A DNA stretch of 64,000 bases from Prorocentrum cordatum (GCA_963575745.1 CAUYUJ010016371.1:678726-742725), one strand, 5' to 3'. Shown: positions 11,400-23,720, counted from the stretch's first letter. A program made the numbers and translations. Notes: generated by a model not told the origin, from the sequence alone.

Positions 11400-12960
11400 C
11401 CCGGGGTGCACATTTGCGGTCGGGGTCCCGGCCCCGGGCCCCCGGACCCGGTGCGCCGATATATGTATAATCGGATCTCCTGCAACGGCCAGCGCCGACC
11501 AAGGCGGAGGGGAATCCACACATCTGTAGGATCGTACACAAATAATATGTGATTACTACGCGTTAGATTTGAACAATCTCGCGGCTTGCACCCACGAGCC
11601 TGGAAAGGTGCAGCTCTGCACCCCCACAGTTGGACTTTCCACGGGATGGAAGCACACATGTCCGACGAGGGGGAGGGAACGTATTCAATGTGTCGGATCT
11701 ACTACGATCCGCCACAATTACGGGCACGACACGACGTGTTTCCCAAAATTCGATATGTCGACCCGCCTAATCGAAAATGTCGGCCCAGGCAACTTAATAT
11801 CCCTCGTCGTATTCAAAAGTATTGTTGTATGCGCACGCGCGCGTTAGAGATCACAACACGTAACGCGTTCTTCATGTATGCATTTAGCAGATCGAATGTG
11901 TGTCGCGGTGCGCGTTTGCTAAGATGACGCTGTGCCCGTACCTCTATCATCCCATATTCCTCGTCTGCATTTGTGTTGCAGTGGCATCGCCTTGTGGCAA
12001 TTCTGCTCCGCTGTGCAAGTACAAGTAGCGCATGCCAGCTGAATGCGAAATCCTCCAACTAACATGAAGGGGATTGTCGGAAACCTACCACCTTCTCGCA
12101 ACTATTACAACCACTTGCAACAAGGGGCAACACAGCAGCCCGAAATTCAGAAACAAATCGCAGACATGCTTGACTCAAGACTCACACGACAGGCCGAACA
12201 TCACCAAGATGACAATCGCACAAACGAATCCTGATCCATCATGTGCAATCATCACTCCTGGCAAACGAACTTGTACAAACTAGAACCAACCAGCATGAGT
12301 ATTACCAGTTTGCTGTTCAAGCAAAGTGGTCCTTAATACCAACCGCACGTGCACCTACATTGCATAACCAATGTATGACGTATGATGAAGCGAAACTGCA
12401 GCAACTGCAAGAGGTGGGCTACAATTGGATCCGTTCCTGGACTACCGCCACACACCGATGGTACCTCGAAGCCATCTATTGTTACGATGCTGGTGTTGTC
12501 GACACGGGCTTTCTATCATGCCTTCCCGCACGCTCTCCTCATAACCCTCTGTTGTCGAATACGATAGCTTGGGAATTTGTTTTGCGCATGCGCCGGCCAT
12601 CTCCAACATGGTAAGCTCGCCCTCATTTCCCTGGATCAGCAGGATAACAAGCCTTCGACGGCGCAACCAAATTGCAATGACAATCACATCATTAACCCTG
12701 TCGGCTCCGCAAACATCTTCATCCTTGCACGCTCACTCAGTGAATTCTCTCACGGAAAGTTTGAACAAGACGCTTAATCTGAGATAATATATCAAATCAT
12801 TCCCCGCTTGTGGGCTCTGTTTATGCTCAGATTATCGCAAGCGTCGAAGTTCTGATATGAGAAACACTCACGACATGGCAATCGAACTCATGTAACCAAA
12901 TGTCCCTGATAATATTGCCCTGGAGATCCGCCATCGTGCCTCTGGGCATGGAGTGGGCGT
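11400..12960. other. Low-repeat, AT-richer stretch without a recognised gene
   Basis: Base composition is more balanced than the surroundings and no tandem repeats are obvious. Short ORFs exist (for example around 12043-12234 on the plus strand, Gln-rich) but none shows a domain. A TGCGCACGCGCGCG word at about 11830 is the only structured item noted. Confidence 0.4.
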
Positions 12961-13069
12961 GTCCTCAAGTCCTTTGTCGAATCCCTTTAGCCTCGGTTTT
13001 AGGGGCCAAGACCCCACATTGCTCAATCTCTCGGAGCTTCCCGCGTGCCCGGGGCGTCTTCACGCATGA

Positions 13070-14440
13070 CCCATTCGGGTCCAGGAGGTTCCCAAGATGG
13101 GCCAAGAGAGCCCCAAGAGACTCCCAAGATGGTCTCAGAGGGCTTCGAGACGTCAAGATCGCTCCAAGACGCCCTTGATGGCCCCAAGACGGTCCACGAG
13201 GCCTCCAAGATTTCTCTACAATTTTTGGTCTTCTCGCCTTTTCGACTTTCGACGCTCGAAGACAGCCCAAGAGGCCCCCAAGATCGCCCCAATTCGGCCC
13301 AAAAGGCCGCCAAGACGGCCAAAGAGGGCGCCCAAGACGGCCCCGAGACGGTCCCAAGAGGGGGACCACGCACCGAACATTCGAGCTTTCCGCCCCAAGG
13401 GGCCCCAGGAGGCCCCGCGAGGGTCCCAAGAGGCCTCCAAGAGGCGCAAAACAGGCCCAACGAGGCCCCCAGACCAGCGCGAGAGGCCCCAAAACTGTCT
13501 CCAGGAGGCCCCCGAGAGGCCTCCAGCGACATCCCCAACGAATATCCTAGAGGCCTGTGACCCACAACCCAAGCACGGTGGCGGGCTGGGCCGAAGGCCG
13601 TTCGATCCGCCGCCCTCTGTTGATGCATCACAGGAGTGCCTGGCGTGCTGAACCCTACAGCTTCTGGTTTTGGTTCTCTTCCTCACAAAACTCTCCCCGG
13701 GGCTTCGGCCCAGCGCGCCGCGCCGGCCACCTGGAAAGCAGCCGAACATGTACAGGTCGTGGGTTTTCGGGCCGTGGATGGCGTCCAAGACGGCCAAGAG
13801 ACGGCCAAGAGACGGCCAAGATGACCTCCAAGTTCGCCCAAGATGGTCCAAGATTGCCTCCAAGACGGCCCAAGAGGGTCCAAGATTTCTCCAAGTCCGC
13901 CCAAGAAGCCACAAGGCAGCCCAAGATGGCCCTGGACGGCCCCACAGGCCTCCAAGACACCCTCCCCTCCAGGAGGGCCAGGAAAAGGCCAAAATAATAT
14001 ATAGATGCCCCTTAGGTTTTTGAAGGATTATTGCATTTGCTTCTTTTCGGCCTTCCGACAGCCTAAGACGGCCCAAGAGGCCCCCACACAAGGTCGCCCA
14101 AGGAGCCTCCAAGATGGCCCCATGAACGCCCAAGAGGTCCCCAAGACGGCCCCAAGAGGGCCGCAAGACGGCCCAAGAGGCATCCAAGACGCCCAAGATG
14201 GCCGCCAGGACGGCCCTGAAGCGCCCCAAGAGGGCCCCAAGTCGGTCCAGAGATGCCCCCAAGATAGCTTCTGTCAGCGTCAGACGGGCCAGGAACACCC
14301 GAAGCCTGCCAAAGCGGCCCCCAAGAAGCCTCGAGATGCCCACAAGAGGCCCAAGGAGGCCCCCAACAGGCCTCCGAGAGGCTCCCAGGAAGCTTCCAGG
14401 AGGCCCCAAGAGTGCCCCAAGAGGCTCCCTAGAGACCTCC
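13070..14440 (-). repeat. CTTGGGGCC array, reverse orientation
   Basis: The same family as 10060-11395 but inverted: CCAAGACGGCCCCAAGAGGCC words on the plus strand. Degenerate cores lie near 13205-13265 (CGCCTTTTCGACTTTCGACG) and 14030-14065 (TTCTTTTCGGCCTTCCGACAG). A block at about 13560 (CCAAGCACGGTGGCGGG) is shared with 15525, see 15331-15560. Confidence 0.85.
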
Positions 14441-15330
14441 TCGTCCTACTCCTCCTCTTCCTCTCCCTCTTCCTCCGTCTCCTGATCCTCCATCTCATCC
14501 TCCCCCAAGTGCTCCCCCAAGAGTTTCCAGAGCGGCTGCGGGAACACATAGTCCGACAGCTTGGCCAAGCTGGGACCCAACGTCTAGCCGCAGAGGTGCT
14601 TCGCAAAAAGGCAAGCGGCGGCGGTGATTCGCCGCAAGCGTCTTCGAAAATACAGTTCAGGGTTCCTGGGGGGATAATGCAGAGTTTCCCAGCAAGTCTC
14701 AGCATACAAAATGTAACGTACTAACAAGAAAGGAGGGGGAGTGGCAGAAGGATGAGGATGAGGAGACAGGGCTTGCGAGGAAACGCGACCGAGACGTCCT
14801 CGCTGAGCTCGCCTGGAGCTCGGCGTGTGCTGGCAATACTCTTTTTAGCTCGGGCCTGGCTGTGTTGCTCGGAAGTTGATGTATCAAATTCTGCCATCGG
14901 GGTACCCATCATCACGATGCCCTGCTCGCTCTGGCGGAGCCTTCTTGGAGGGGTCGGAGGAGCACGAAACCTGAGAAATAGTACGGTATGAAGATATCCT
15001 GCTCGCTCTGGCGGCAGGACATTCGGGCCCGTGGTGGAGACGTGGAGTCGGGCCAAAGAACACTTGACCCTGGGGATAAGAAAGTTCGGCCTCGCAGGCC
15101 CCCGCCGCCGATCAAAAGTGTTTTGACCGGAGATAACCAACTCTACGGTGTTAAGGGGGGGGTCTACATTATCATCCAGGACGCGCGGTTATGTATCGGC
15201 ACATCAACGTGCTAAGCGGCTCCATCTCCCCATGAAATGCATCTCCCCCTTCATCGATTTATCAATCTCCATTATCCACTACAGTGCCCCCTGGCACGTT
15301 GAGGCATGGTACAATGCCAAGTGCTGTCTG
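14441..15330. other. No gene recognised
   Basis: A short CTC-rich stretch at 14436-14500 and otherwise unremarkable sequence. No supported coding region. Confidence 0.4.
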
Positions 15331-15560
15331 GCAGGGTTTCTGCAATTTTCTGAGGGGCCCCCATTTCCTCGGGAAGCGCCTCGCTGCGTGCACCGGCCAT
15401 GCTCCTGGAGCCCCAAGAAGCCCCCAAACCGCCCACAAGAGGCCTCAAAACTGCCTCCAAGAGGCCAGTGAGAGGTCTCCCGCGAGATTCAAACGAACAT
15501 CCACCAAGCGTATAAACCACAAGCCAAGCATGGTGGCGGGACTTGCCGTGGGCAGCTGGA
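15331..15560 (-). repeat. Small inverted CTTGGGGCC unit with end block
   Basis: A short piece of the same family (CCCCAAGAAGCCCCCAAACCGCC). It ends in AACCACAAGCCAAGCATGGTGGCGGG-like sequence, which matches the block near 13560. The shared end suggests that the repeat has a defined boundary there. Confidence 0.6.
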
Positions 15561-16120
15561 TACGTCCATTCTGCACTCTGGGTTTCACATTCCTGCTCGT
15601 GATGCTTGGCCGGACTACAAGCCCTTACATGGTGTTACTCTCTAATTCGCACTGCGACGATGGGACAGCAGGCAATGATACAGTGGATAGGCGAATGTCG
15701 CAATGCATGCCCTGGACATGCCACGTCCTGCGCAACTTCAATTCCAAACATAACATGCAAAACCATCGATCCTACAAACTCACAACGCTAGCATTCAGCG
15801 AATGGGATCCGTCATGCTGACCACGACCGAAACTAAATATCAAGATTCCGCGGTGGGCAGAATCTGATTTCTCCCTCTGGCTCCCACGCCTTCCTTCCTG
15901 GCTGGGTGCGCCGCTGGGGCCTCCATCGTGACGCCGCGCGCAGGGGTGGTGGCCTCCATATTCCTGGTCACGCAGCGACAAAACCCACACTGTTGAAGTC
16001 GAAAGCAGAAAGGGAACACACTCAAACCACTGCCTCACCCTATCCCACGACTGTTTGAATCATCTGACCTGGAAATTTACTTGCACTCTCGCAGGGCTCG
16101 CAAGAAATCACACCATATAC
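15561..16120. other. No gene recognised
   Basis: Non-repetitive sequence with only short frames and no visible domain. Confidence 0.4.
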
Positions 16121-16124
16121 CTTA

Positions 16125-16163
16125 CTGGAACACACGCGCGCTTCGGGCGCGATTTTGTTCTAG
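16125..16163. repeat. GC hairpin with CTGGAAC/GTTCTAG arms
   Basis: CTGGAAC at 16125 and GTTCTAG at 16157-16163 flank CGCGCGCTTCGGGCGCG. A variant of the hairpin module described at 39546-39585. Confidence 0.65.
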
Positions 16164-16261
16164 CCGAGGCAAAGTCAGCGTCGCGTCAATCAGCGGGTGG
16201 GGACGCACGCCATCCCACGACGATCGCCACATGGGAACACCTGCGCTATCGTGGGCACACA

Positions 16262-16354
16262 CATATATATATATAGGTATGTATGTATATATGTGTATAT
16301 ATGCATGTATATACTAGAAACATCGCGCGCGCTCTGCGCACGCTCAAGTTCTAG
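16262..16354. repeat. TA-rich tract plus GC hairpin
   Basis: TATATA/TATGTATG words at 16262-16313, then CTAGAAAC (16314-16321), a GCGCGCGCTCTGCGCACGC centre, and GTTCTAG ending at 16354. The arms pair with one mismatch. Confidence 0.75.
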
Positions 16355-17090
16355 GTAGGGTCATGATCATCGCCATCTTTGTCATCCCCATCCCCGTCAT
16401 CTGCATCGTCATGGTCAATTACCACAGCAATCATCATTATCAACTTTACTATCAACATCGTGATCACCATCACCATCGTCATCGTACTTTTCAGTATCAT
16501 CATCCGCATCATCAGCATCTTGTTGGTCGTCGTCGGTGTCGTCGTCGGCATAGTCATCGTCGTAATCATCAACGTCATCGCCGTCATCATCCCTGGTCCA
16601 CTGCAATCCCCTTACCCTCCTCCTCTTCCCGCTATCCCTCTTCCCATCATCTTACACTCATCATTTTCCTCGTCGGCGTCTCCCTGAAAAAGGGATCCCT
16701 GTTCCTTCACCTCCTCCTCCTCCTCTTCTTCCTCCTCCTTCTCCTCCTCCCTGCCTTCCCCACACTTCGGTGTGTCCCTCTTTGTGTTCCTTCACCTACA
16801 TCACCTCCTTCCTCCTCTCGAGCCCTCTTCATCGTGCGCTTCCCTTCCCTCCTCGTCCTCAGCATCCCTCCCCGAGCCAGAGAACCAGAGAAAAATATAC
16901 TATTACAAGAACAATGTCCCTCGAGTCCCTCCTCCTCTTCCCCCTCTTCGTCCTCCTGATCTTCCTCCCCCTCCTCCTCCTCCTCCTCCTCCTCCTCCTC
17001 TCCCACCTCCTCTTCCTCCTCCTCCTCCTGTTTTTTTTCTCTCTCTCTCTCTCTCTCCTCCTCCTTGTCCTCCTCCTCTCGTCTCCCAAC
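16355..17090. repeat. ATC-like and CTC/TCT tracts
   Basis: Degenerate CATCATC/CGTCATC triplets at 16360-16600. Then CTC-rich pyrimidine tracts at 16700-16760, 16925-17025 and (TC)n at 17038-17060. No gene. Confidence 0.8.
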
Positions 17091-17094
17091 GCAC

Positions 17095-18480
17095 CCAATG
17101 GGAGCCTTTTTTGGGAGCATTGTGGCAGCCTCTGGAGCCTCTCTGTCTGGGCCTTCCTTTGGAGTCCTTTTGGGCCTTTGTTGGCCCGTCTGAGGGCCCA
17201 TTTCGGCCGTTCTGGGTCCCTCGTGGTTCGTCGTGGGGAGCTCAGCCCGTTTTGGTGCTCTCCTGGGGCCCTCTCCGACCAGGTAGGAATCCTCTGGTGG
17301 CCCCCTCGGACTTGCTGGGTGCTTCTTGGGCCGTCTTGTAGCTCTTCTGTGCCGCGCGAAGCTCTCTTCAGCCCATCGTGGAACCCTCTTTGGGGCCTCT
17401 GGGGCCGTCTGGGGCCCACTTTGGTCACCTCTTGGGCCGTCGCGACCGCTGGTAGAACTGAAAAGCGAAGCTCCCAGAAAGATACGTTTTTCCATTGGAA
17501 GTGATTGATTTTTGCCTTTGGAAGGCCTTTTCAGCGGCCTCTTGGACAGTCGGGGGGGGTCATTTTGGGCCTTTCGTGGCCCGTCTGGGAGCCCATTTCG
17601 GCTGTCCCAAGCCCCTCTTGGCATGTCATGGGTAAATGAGCTGTCTTGGGACCCTCACGGAACCCTCTCCGACCGTGTAGGGATCCTCAGGTTGCTCCCT
17701 CGGGCCCCCTGGGGACTCTCTCGGGCTGTTTCGGAGCTCTCTTGTGCTGCTCGACGCTCTCTTGAGGCTGTCTTGGAGCCCTCTTGGGGGCCTTGTGCAC
17801 CGTGTGGCGCCGATTTGGGGAGCCTTTTGGGCCGACGTGGCCGTCGATGGAACGTAAGAAACGAAAATCATAGAAATTTACGTTTTTCTTTGGGAAATGC
17901 TAATTTGTTGCTCCCGGGAGCCTTCCCAACGGCCTCCTGGGCCGTCTTCAGGGAGTCCTGGTGGGCCTTTTTTGGACCCTCTGGGAGCCCAGTTCGGCCG
18001 TTCCGGGTCCTTCTTCGCCCGTCATGGGGGCCTGAGCCCGTCTTGGGGCACGCGGGGGGCCCTCTCCAACCATGTAGGGATCCCCTGGTGGCCCCCGTCG
18101 GGGTTCCTGGGTGCTCTCTTGGGCCGCGTTGGAGCTCTCTTGTGCTGCTCGAAGCTCACTTCAGGCCGTCTGGGGGTCTTCTTTGGGGCCTGTTGGGCCG
18201 TCTGGGGCTCATTTTGGGAGCCTCCGTGGCCGTCGCGGCCGCTGGTAGGACTGAAAAACAAATATCCAGGACATCTACGTTTTTTCCATCGGAAGCGCTT
18301 GATTTTTGCCCTCGGAGGGCCTTCTCGGCAGCCTCTTGGACCGTCTTGAATGCCTCTGTGGCCGTCTAGGAGCAGTCTCGGGCTGTCCTCGAGCGCTCGT
18401 GGCCCGTCCGGAGGCCATCTCAGTGCGCTCTTCAGCCACCTTCCAGACAACCTGCGCCTTGGGCACCGGCTTGGGATCCT
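17095..18480 (+). repeat. CTTGGGCC array, forward orientation, about 396-bp units
   Basis: The core word ACGTTTTTCCATTGG or a variant starts at 17484, about 17880 and 18277, giving spacings of 396 and 397 bp. Each core follows GCTGGTAGAACTGAAAA-like sequence and precedes GATTTTTGCC-like sequence. Between cores lie GGGCCGTCTTGG and GGGCCTTTTTGG words. A subfamily of the arrays at 10 kb. Confidence 0.88.
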
Positions 18481-18654
18481 CTGGGGGGGGTCCGGGGCCC
18501 CTTCTGAACCCTCTCGGAGCCCGCAAGGCCCCCCCGGCCCCCCACGCGAACCAGAAGTCGCACTTCTGGGCCCTCCCCCAGCCTATTACAGCGACGGCCG
18601 CCCGCCCTCTGCCCTGCGCCTCCGCCCCCTGTTCCACCTCGGAGTTCCGCCCGC

Positions 18655-19056
<402 letters not shown>

Positions 19057-19734
19057 CGCGGCCTCAGTTGGACGATCTAGGGTTGATCCTCGCTGGAGGC
19101 CCCGGGAGGCCCTTTTCGTAATCCAGGCGCGTCCTGAATCGGTCCGAGATGAAGAACCGGAGGAGAAGGAGGGGGAGGAGGAGGAGGAAAAAGAGGAGAG
19201 GAAGGACGATGCCTCCTGCACGACCCTAGTCAGGGGACGGGTGTAGGGGTCGCGCGCCTACGTGGCGCCTGAGGCACGTTGGGCACGCTCGATTCGGTTG
19301 AAATGCGGCCCCTAACCTTTCCGCTCGTGCCCCTGCTCCTGGTTTTTCTAGTCGTTTTCCTCCTCCTCCTCCTCCTCCTCCTCCTCTTCCTTTCCCCCCT
19401 CTCCTCTCGTTTCTCCTCCGTCCCGTTCGATTCCGGCTCCCCGCCCGTCTCCCTCGGGGAGCGTCGCGGCATGCGCAGGGCGCGACGCCTGGCGCCCTGT
19501 CCTCTCCCGCCCTTTCCGTTTCTCCAACTCCTCGTCCTGCTCCTCTCGTCCTGTCCCTCGTTTTTGTCTTTGTCCTCGCGGTGGTCTGGGGGAGCGGAGG
19601 CATAAGATATCGTGTTCCCTACACACTCTATGGGGAAATGAAGTGTTGAGCTGTCTCGGGGGGCATCCGGGGGCTTCCATTTGGGGACCCTTGGGGACTT
19701 CCTGGGGCCTTGTGGGCAGCCCATCCTCATCCTC
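19057..19734. other. No gene recognised; short GGA and TCC tracts
   Basis: GAGGAG at 19155-19200 and CTCCTC at 19348-19410, with GC-rich sequence between. No supported coding region. Confidence 0.5.
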
Positions 19735-19950
19735 AGCTTCGTCATCGTCATCGCAATCGCTATCGGCATCGTCGTCGTCGTCGTCGTCGTCATCATCATC
19801 ATCATCACCATCACCATCACCATCACCATCACCCTCCTCCTCCTCCTCCTCCTCCTCCTCCTCATCACCACCACCACCATCATCAGCATCAGCATCATCA
19901 TCATCATCATCGTCGTCATCACCATCATCATCACCATTTTTCCAACGACG
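19735..19950. repeat. ATC/TCC triplet array
   Basis: (CATCGT)n, (CATCAC)n, (CTC)n and (CATCAT)n in succession. Confidence 0.95.
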
Positions 19951-20298
19951 TCAAAGCCAAAAGGAAGGATATAATTGTGCATATCATCTCGCAAAAATTT
20001 GAGGCTCGTCGCAGAAAGCGGTGACTCTCGAGTGCTGCTCAGAGCGGTGCCACCAGGGTGCTAGACACAACGGGGGCCTGGCGACATGCGGGGCGAAGCT
20101 ATGAATAAAATTCTGCTGCTATGAGGTCCTCGGCCTCATAGTCATCGAAAGGCTCGGGGTCGGAAGTCTGCGCTGGCAAACCAGGGCCTGGCTCCGAGCC
20201 TGGCTCGCTGGGTGGGGCGCGGGGCATGGCAGAGGTCGCTGTCGCTGGGACAGCGCTCGAGGCTGGCAGAAAACCTCCACTCACAAATCTGACGGGCT

Positions 20299-20988
20299 CT
20301 AGAGGTTGTCGCTGGTCGTCTCCAACCAGTGGCCCACTTCGTCCTCGGGCCAGCCTGCAGGGGCTACCCCCTTGTGGTGGGTCGCGACTGCCTCTGCCCT
20401 GAGGGCCCTCTGAATGAGAGCGCGCCCCTCCCAGCTGGGAGCGCCCGCGATGACCTTCATCTTCTGCGTGTCGCAGCAGCCCTCCAGGCGAATGAAACTG
20501 ACGGCGACCTCCAGGTCCGATGTGTCGATGTCGGGCTTCGCCCCCGCGTCCTCGGGGGAGCACTTGCGCAGGTATGTCCGTATCTCGTTCTTGATGCCGC
20601 CGCCGATGTCGCACTCCATGAGGCCCTCCAGGGCTGCCAGCGCCAAGCTGGCTGCGGGGGGGCCGATCTGCTTCATGCTCGCCTTGCCCTCCGCGCCCTG
20701 CGACCGCGGGGAGTCGAGTCGGCCTTTGTGCCCCTCCAGCTCGGCGCTGATGTGGCTGACCATCGCGTGCTTGGACGGCGTCGTGTAGGTGTCGATCGCG
20801 ACTGAGGCGGCCAAGCGGTTCCTGTGCGCCGTCTGGAGGACTAGCGTGAGTGTCGCCTGGAGGAGTGCTAATCGATTTCTGTCCTTGCTGTTCCACGCCT
20901 TGATCTGATGCTCGCCGCGGCGAGTGCGGCGCCCTCCTCGGCGTCTCGGCTTCCTGCGCATCCCCTCTTCCTCGCCCTCGCCCATCAT
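20299..20988 (-). CDS. Hypothetical protein, dinoflagellate-type, possibly mobile-element linked
   Basis: A 229-residue frame beginning at an ATG whose frame is also open upstream. Residues 1-40 are Arg/Gly/Glu-rich. From about residue 34 it looks like a folded, mainly helical protein (NRLALLQATLTLVLQTAHRN, then a hydrophobic segment SLALAALEGLMECDIGG and SFIRLEGCCDTQKMKVIAG), ending in a Trp-containing acidic tail (EDEVGHWLETTSD). I have seen similar helical proteins predicted from dinoflagellate genomes, often near retroelements, but I know no function. In another minus-strand frame at 20099-20300 the sequence ends FDDYEAEDLIAAEFYS, which looks like a natural acidic C-terminus. In the stretch 20990-21330 a Pro- or Ala/Ser/Thr-rich linker is open in several frames. 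A longer gene with an indel or intron at each side is therefore possible. Confidence 0.5.
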   Translation of the reverse strand: MMGEGEEEGMRRKPRRRGGRRTRRGEHQIKAWNSKDRNRLALLQATLTLVLQTAHRNRLAASVAIDTYTTPSKHAMVSHISAELEGHKGRLDSPRSQGAEGKASMKQIGPPAASLALAALEGLMECDIGGGIKNEIRTYLRKCSPEDAGAKPDIDTSDLEVAVSFIRLEGCCDTQKMKVIAGAPSWEGRALIQRALRAEAVATHHKGVAPAGWPEDEVGHWLETTSDNL

Positions 20989-21424
20989 GGCCGCGTCCTC
21001 GCCCTCCGAGTCTGCCTCCGCTGCTCGTCGCCGCGGTGGTGGTCGCTGAAGTCGAGGCTTGACCGATGGCGGACCCCGCTGCCTTTGCTGCCGAGTCTTG
21101 CCCAGATCCTCGCGAGCCCTGGGGGGAGCCCAGGGGGTGGCGCCACGCTGCTCGTGCAGGGGGAGCCTTCGCTGGCGGCTGCTCGTTCTCGCTCACCCTC
21201 AGGCCCAGGAGGCGGAGGTGCAGCTGGCGGTGGCGGAAGTGTCGGGGTCGCCGCTGCAAATCTGGTCCGCGTCGGCGCAAAGGACGTCGAAAGACCTGCT
21301 GTGGGGATAGCTCTCGAAAGTCCAGCACTAGGCGGTCTCCTTCGCGTTGACGCCTTCACACGTGGTGCGAGTAGCAGTCGATCCGTGGCCCGTCGTAGCT
21401 CGCGCCTGGCCGCCAATGTGTCCT

Positions 21425-21715
21425 GCGCTGTTTGTGAATGACGGGGCACCATCGTTATCATCGTCGTTGTCGTCGTCGTCCGCCTCAGCATCAGCATCAG
21501 CATCATCAGCAGCAGCATTGTCATCATCATCATGATCATCAACATCCACACCCTCATTATCATCCTCATCGTCATCCTCCTCATCCATCATCATCAGCGT
21601 GGCCGTGGATATCGTCGTCGGCATCATCACAACCATCACGATGACCATCACCATCACCAACCGCATCACCACACTCGTCATCATCATCGTCATCATCAGC
21701 ATCGCGTGGGGCTTC
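21425..21715. repeat. ATC triplet array
   Basis: (ATCATC)n with GTC and CTC interruptions. Confidence 0.93.
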
Positions 21716-21739
21716 TAGGAAAGTACTTGAGGGCCCATT

Positions 21740-22020
21740 CGAGTCCTGCTTGACAGGCGCTTTGGGACAGATGTTGCGTGCGGGGAGCGGAAGCCTGAGG
21801 AATCATGTCATCGGCGAGCTTTTTCGAAACGTAATGGCGCGTGAGACGGCCGATTTGGGGGCTGCCCAGCAAACGTTGCGGGGCTCATGGTTGGGGCCGG
21901 GAGCGGAATCATGTTCCCAGAAGGCTTCCTGGGAACATGATTTGTTGGGGTGTCGTTGGGCGCCTCCGGAGGCTTCGGGGCCTGGCGCGTTTCCGAGGGT
22001 GGCGGCTGGTAGCGCTGCTT
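21740..22020. repeat. GGAATCATGTT repeat, copy 1
   Basis: GGGGAGCGGAAGCCTGAGGAATCATGTC, then GGGAGCGGAATCATGTTCCC and GGCTTCCTGGGAACATG-like words. The same words occur at 23880-24180, so the composite minisatellite block is bracketed by this family. Confidence 0.6.
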
Positions 22021-22059
22021 GGGGCTATCGTTTTTTCTATTTTGTTTTTTTCCTGGCAA

Positions 22060-22300
22060 GCGTTTTAAATGCCCGCAACCAACTGCATGCCAATTCGTGT
22101 TCTTCGCGTTCCCAGAACACCATTCCCAGGCCACATTATTTTCAATGCCCGGAGCCAACTGTAGGCCACTTCGTGTTCTTCGTGTTCCCAGAACACCATT
22201 CCTGTACCATATTTTGATTGCCCGGAGCCAGCCGTGGGCCACTTCGTAATATTCGTGTTCCCAGAACACCAGGTCCTGTGCCATATTTTGAATGCCCGAG
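22060..22300. repeat. CCCGGAGCCAACTG tandem repeat, copy 2
   Basis: Three to four units of about 70 bp: TGCCCGGAGCCAACTGTAGG, CCACTTCGTGTTCTTCGTG, TTCCCAGAACACCATTCC. Better conserved than the copy at 645-895. Confidence 0.85.
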
Positions 22301-22304
22301 CTAA

Positions 22305-23465
22305 GGCAGGCTGATGCCGAGGCAGGCTGAGGCCGAGGCAGGCTGAGGCTGAGGCTGAGGCACGCCGAGGCAGGCTGAGGCTGAGGCTGAGAGGCTGACG
22401 CTGAAGCTGGCTGAGGCTGAGGCAGGCTGAGGCTGAGGCTGACGCAGGCTGACGCCGAGGCAGGCTGAGGCTGAGGCTGAGGCAGGCTGAGGCTGGCTGA
22501 GGCTGAGACTGAGGCTCAGGCAGGCTGAGGCTGAGACTGAGGCTGATGCAGGCTGAGGCTGAGAGGCTGACGCTGAGGCTGAGGCAGGCTGAGGCTGAGG
22601 CTGAAGCTGAGGCCGAGGCAGGCTGAGGCTGAGGCTGAGGCAAGCCGAGGCAGGCTGAGGCTGAGGCTGAAGCTGAGGCAGGCTGAGGCTGAGGCTGAGG
22701 CCGAGGCAGGCTGAGGCTGAGGCAGGCTGAAGCTGAGACGGAGGCTGAGGCTGAGGCTGAGGCAGGCTGAGGCTGAGGCTCAGGCAGGCTGAGGCTGAGG
22801 CTGAGGCTGAAGCTGAGGCAGGCTGAGGCTGAGGCTGAGGCAAGCCGGGGCAGGCTGAGGCTGATGCTGAGGCTGATGCTGAGGCAGGCTGAGGCTGAGA
22901 CAGGCTGAGGCTGAGGCTGAGACAGGCTGAGGCTGAGGCAGGCTGAGGCTGAGGCAGGCTCAGGCCGAGATAGGCTGAGGCTGAGACTGAGGCTGAGGCT
23001 GAGGATGAGGCCGAGGCAGGCCGAAGCTGAGACAAGGCGAGGCTTAATGGGGGGGGGGGTGGGGTGGGGTGGGGTGGGGTGGGTGGGGGTGGGTGTGTGT
23101 GTGTGTGTGTGGGTGGGTGGGGTGGGTGGGTGGGTGGGTGGGTGGGTGGGGGGTGGGGGGTGGGGTGTGTGTGTGGGGGGGGGGGAGGCAGGCTGAGGCA
23201 GGCTGAGGCCGAGGCAGGCTGAGGCCGAGGCAGGCTGGGGCTGAGGCTGAGGCAAGCCGAGGCTAGCTGAGGCTGAGGCTGAGGCTGAGGCTGAGGCTGA
23301 AGCAGGCTGAGGCTGAGGCAGGCTGAGGCTGAGGCTGACGCAGGCTGAGGCCGAGGCAGGCTGAGGCTGAGGCAGGCTGAGGCTGAGGCCGAGGCAGGCT
23401 GAGGCTGAGGCTGAGGCAAGCCGAGGTAAGCTGAGGCTGAGGCTGAAACCGAGGCAGGCTGAAAC
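22305..23465. repeat. GAGGCT hexamer minisatellite
   Basis: More than 1 kb of GGCTGA / GGCAGGCTGAGGCTGA words. It is interrupted at 23050-23190 by a GGGTGGGTGGGGTGTGTG tract. Because the unit is 6 bp, Ser/Ala/Leu/Gln/Pro frames stay open for nearly 400 codons on the minus strand. These are artefacts. Confidence 0.95.
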
Positions 23466-23720
23466 ATCCGTAGGAATCCATAGAAAGCCTTAGGAATCCT
23501 TAGGAATCCGTAGGCATCCTTAGGAATCCGTAGGCATAGTTAAGCATCCTCAGGAATCAAAAGGAATCCTTAGGATTCCCTAGGAATCCTTAGGGATCCC
23601 CAGGAATCCATAGGAATCATCCTTAGGAATCCATAGGAATCCTTAGGACACCTTAGGAATCCTGCCTAAGGATGCCTTAGGAATCCCTAGGAATCCTTAG
23701 GATTCCATTGGATCCTAAGG
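23466..23720. repeat. TTAGGAATCC decamer array
   Basis: Tandem and slightly irregular copies of CCTTAGGAAT / CCGTAGGAAT. The 150 bases after it hold nothing recognised. Confidence 0.9.

Noticed and set aside
10399-11541. 380-codon minus and 348-codon plus frames rich in Arg/Pro/Gln or Trp/Gly/Leu/Ser
   Set aside because: Direct translation of the CTTGGGGCC arrays. The same pattern appears in every block of the family and on both strands.
16262-16354. Bacterial-type terminator
   Set aside because: A GC hairpin, but eukaryotic sequence, no following T-run, and it recurs as a module with an upstream TA tract.
22065-23467. Two frames of nearly 400 codons on the minus strand (Ser/Ala/Leu/Pro/Gln-rich)
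   Set aside because: A hexamer minisatellite read in frame, a repeat artefact.
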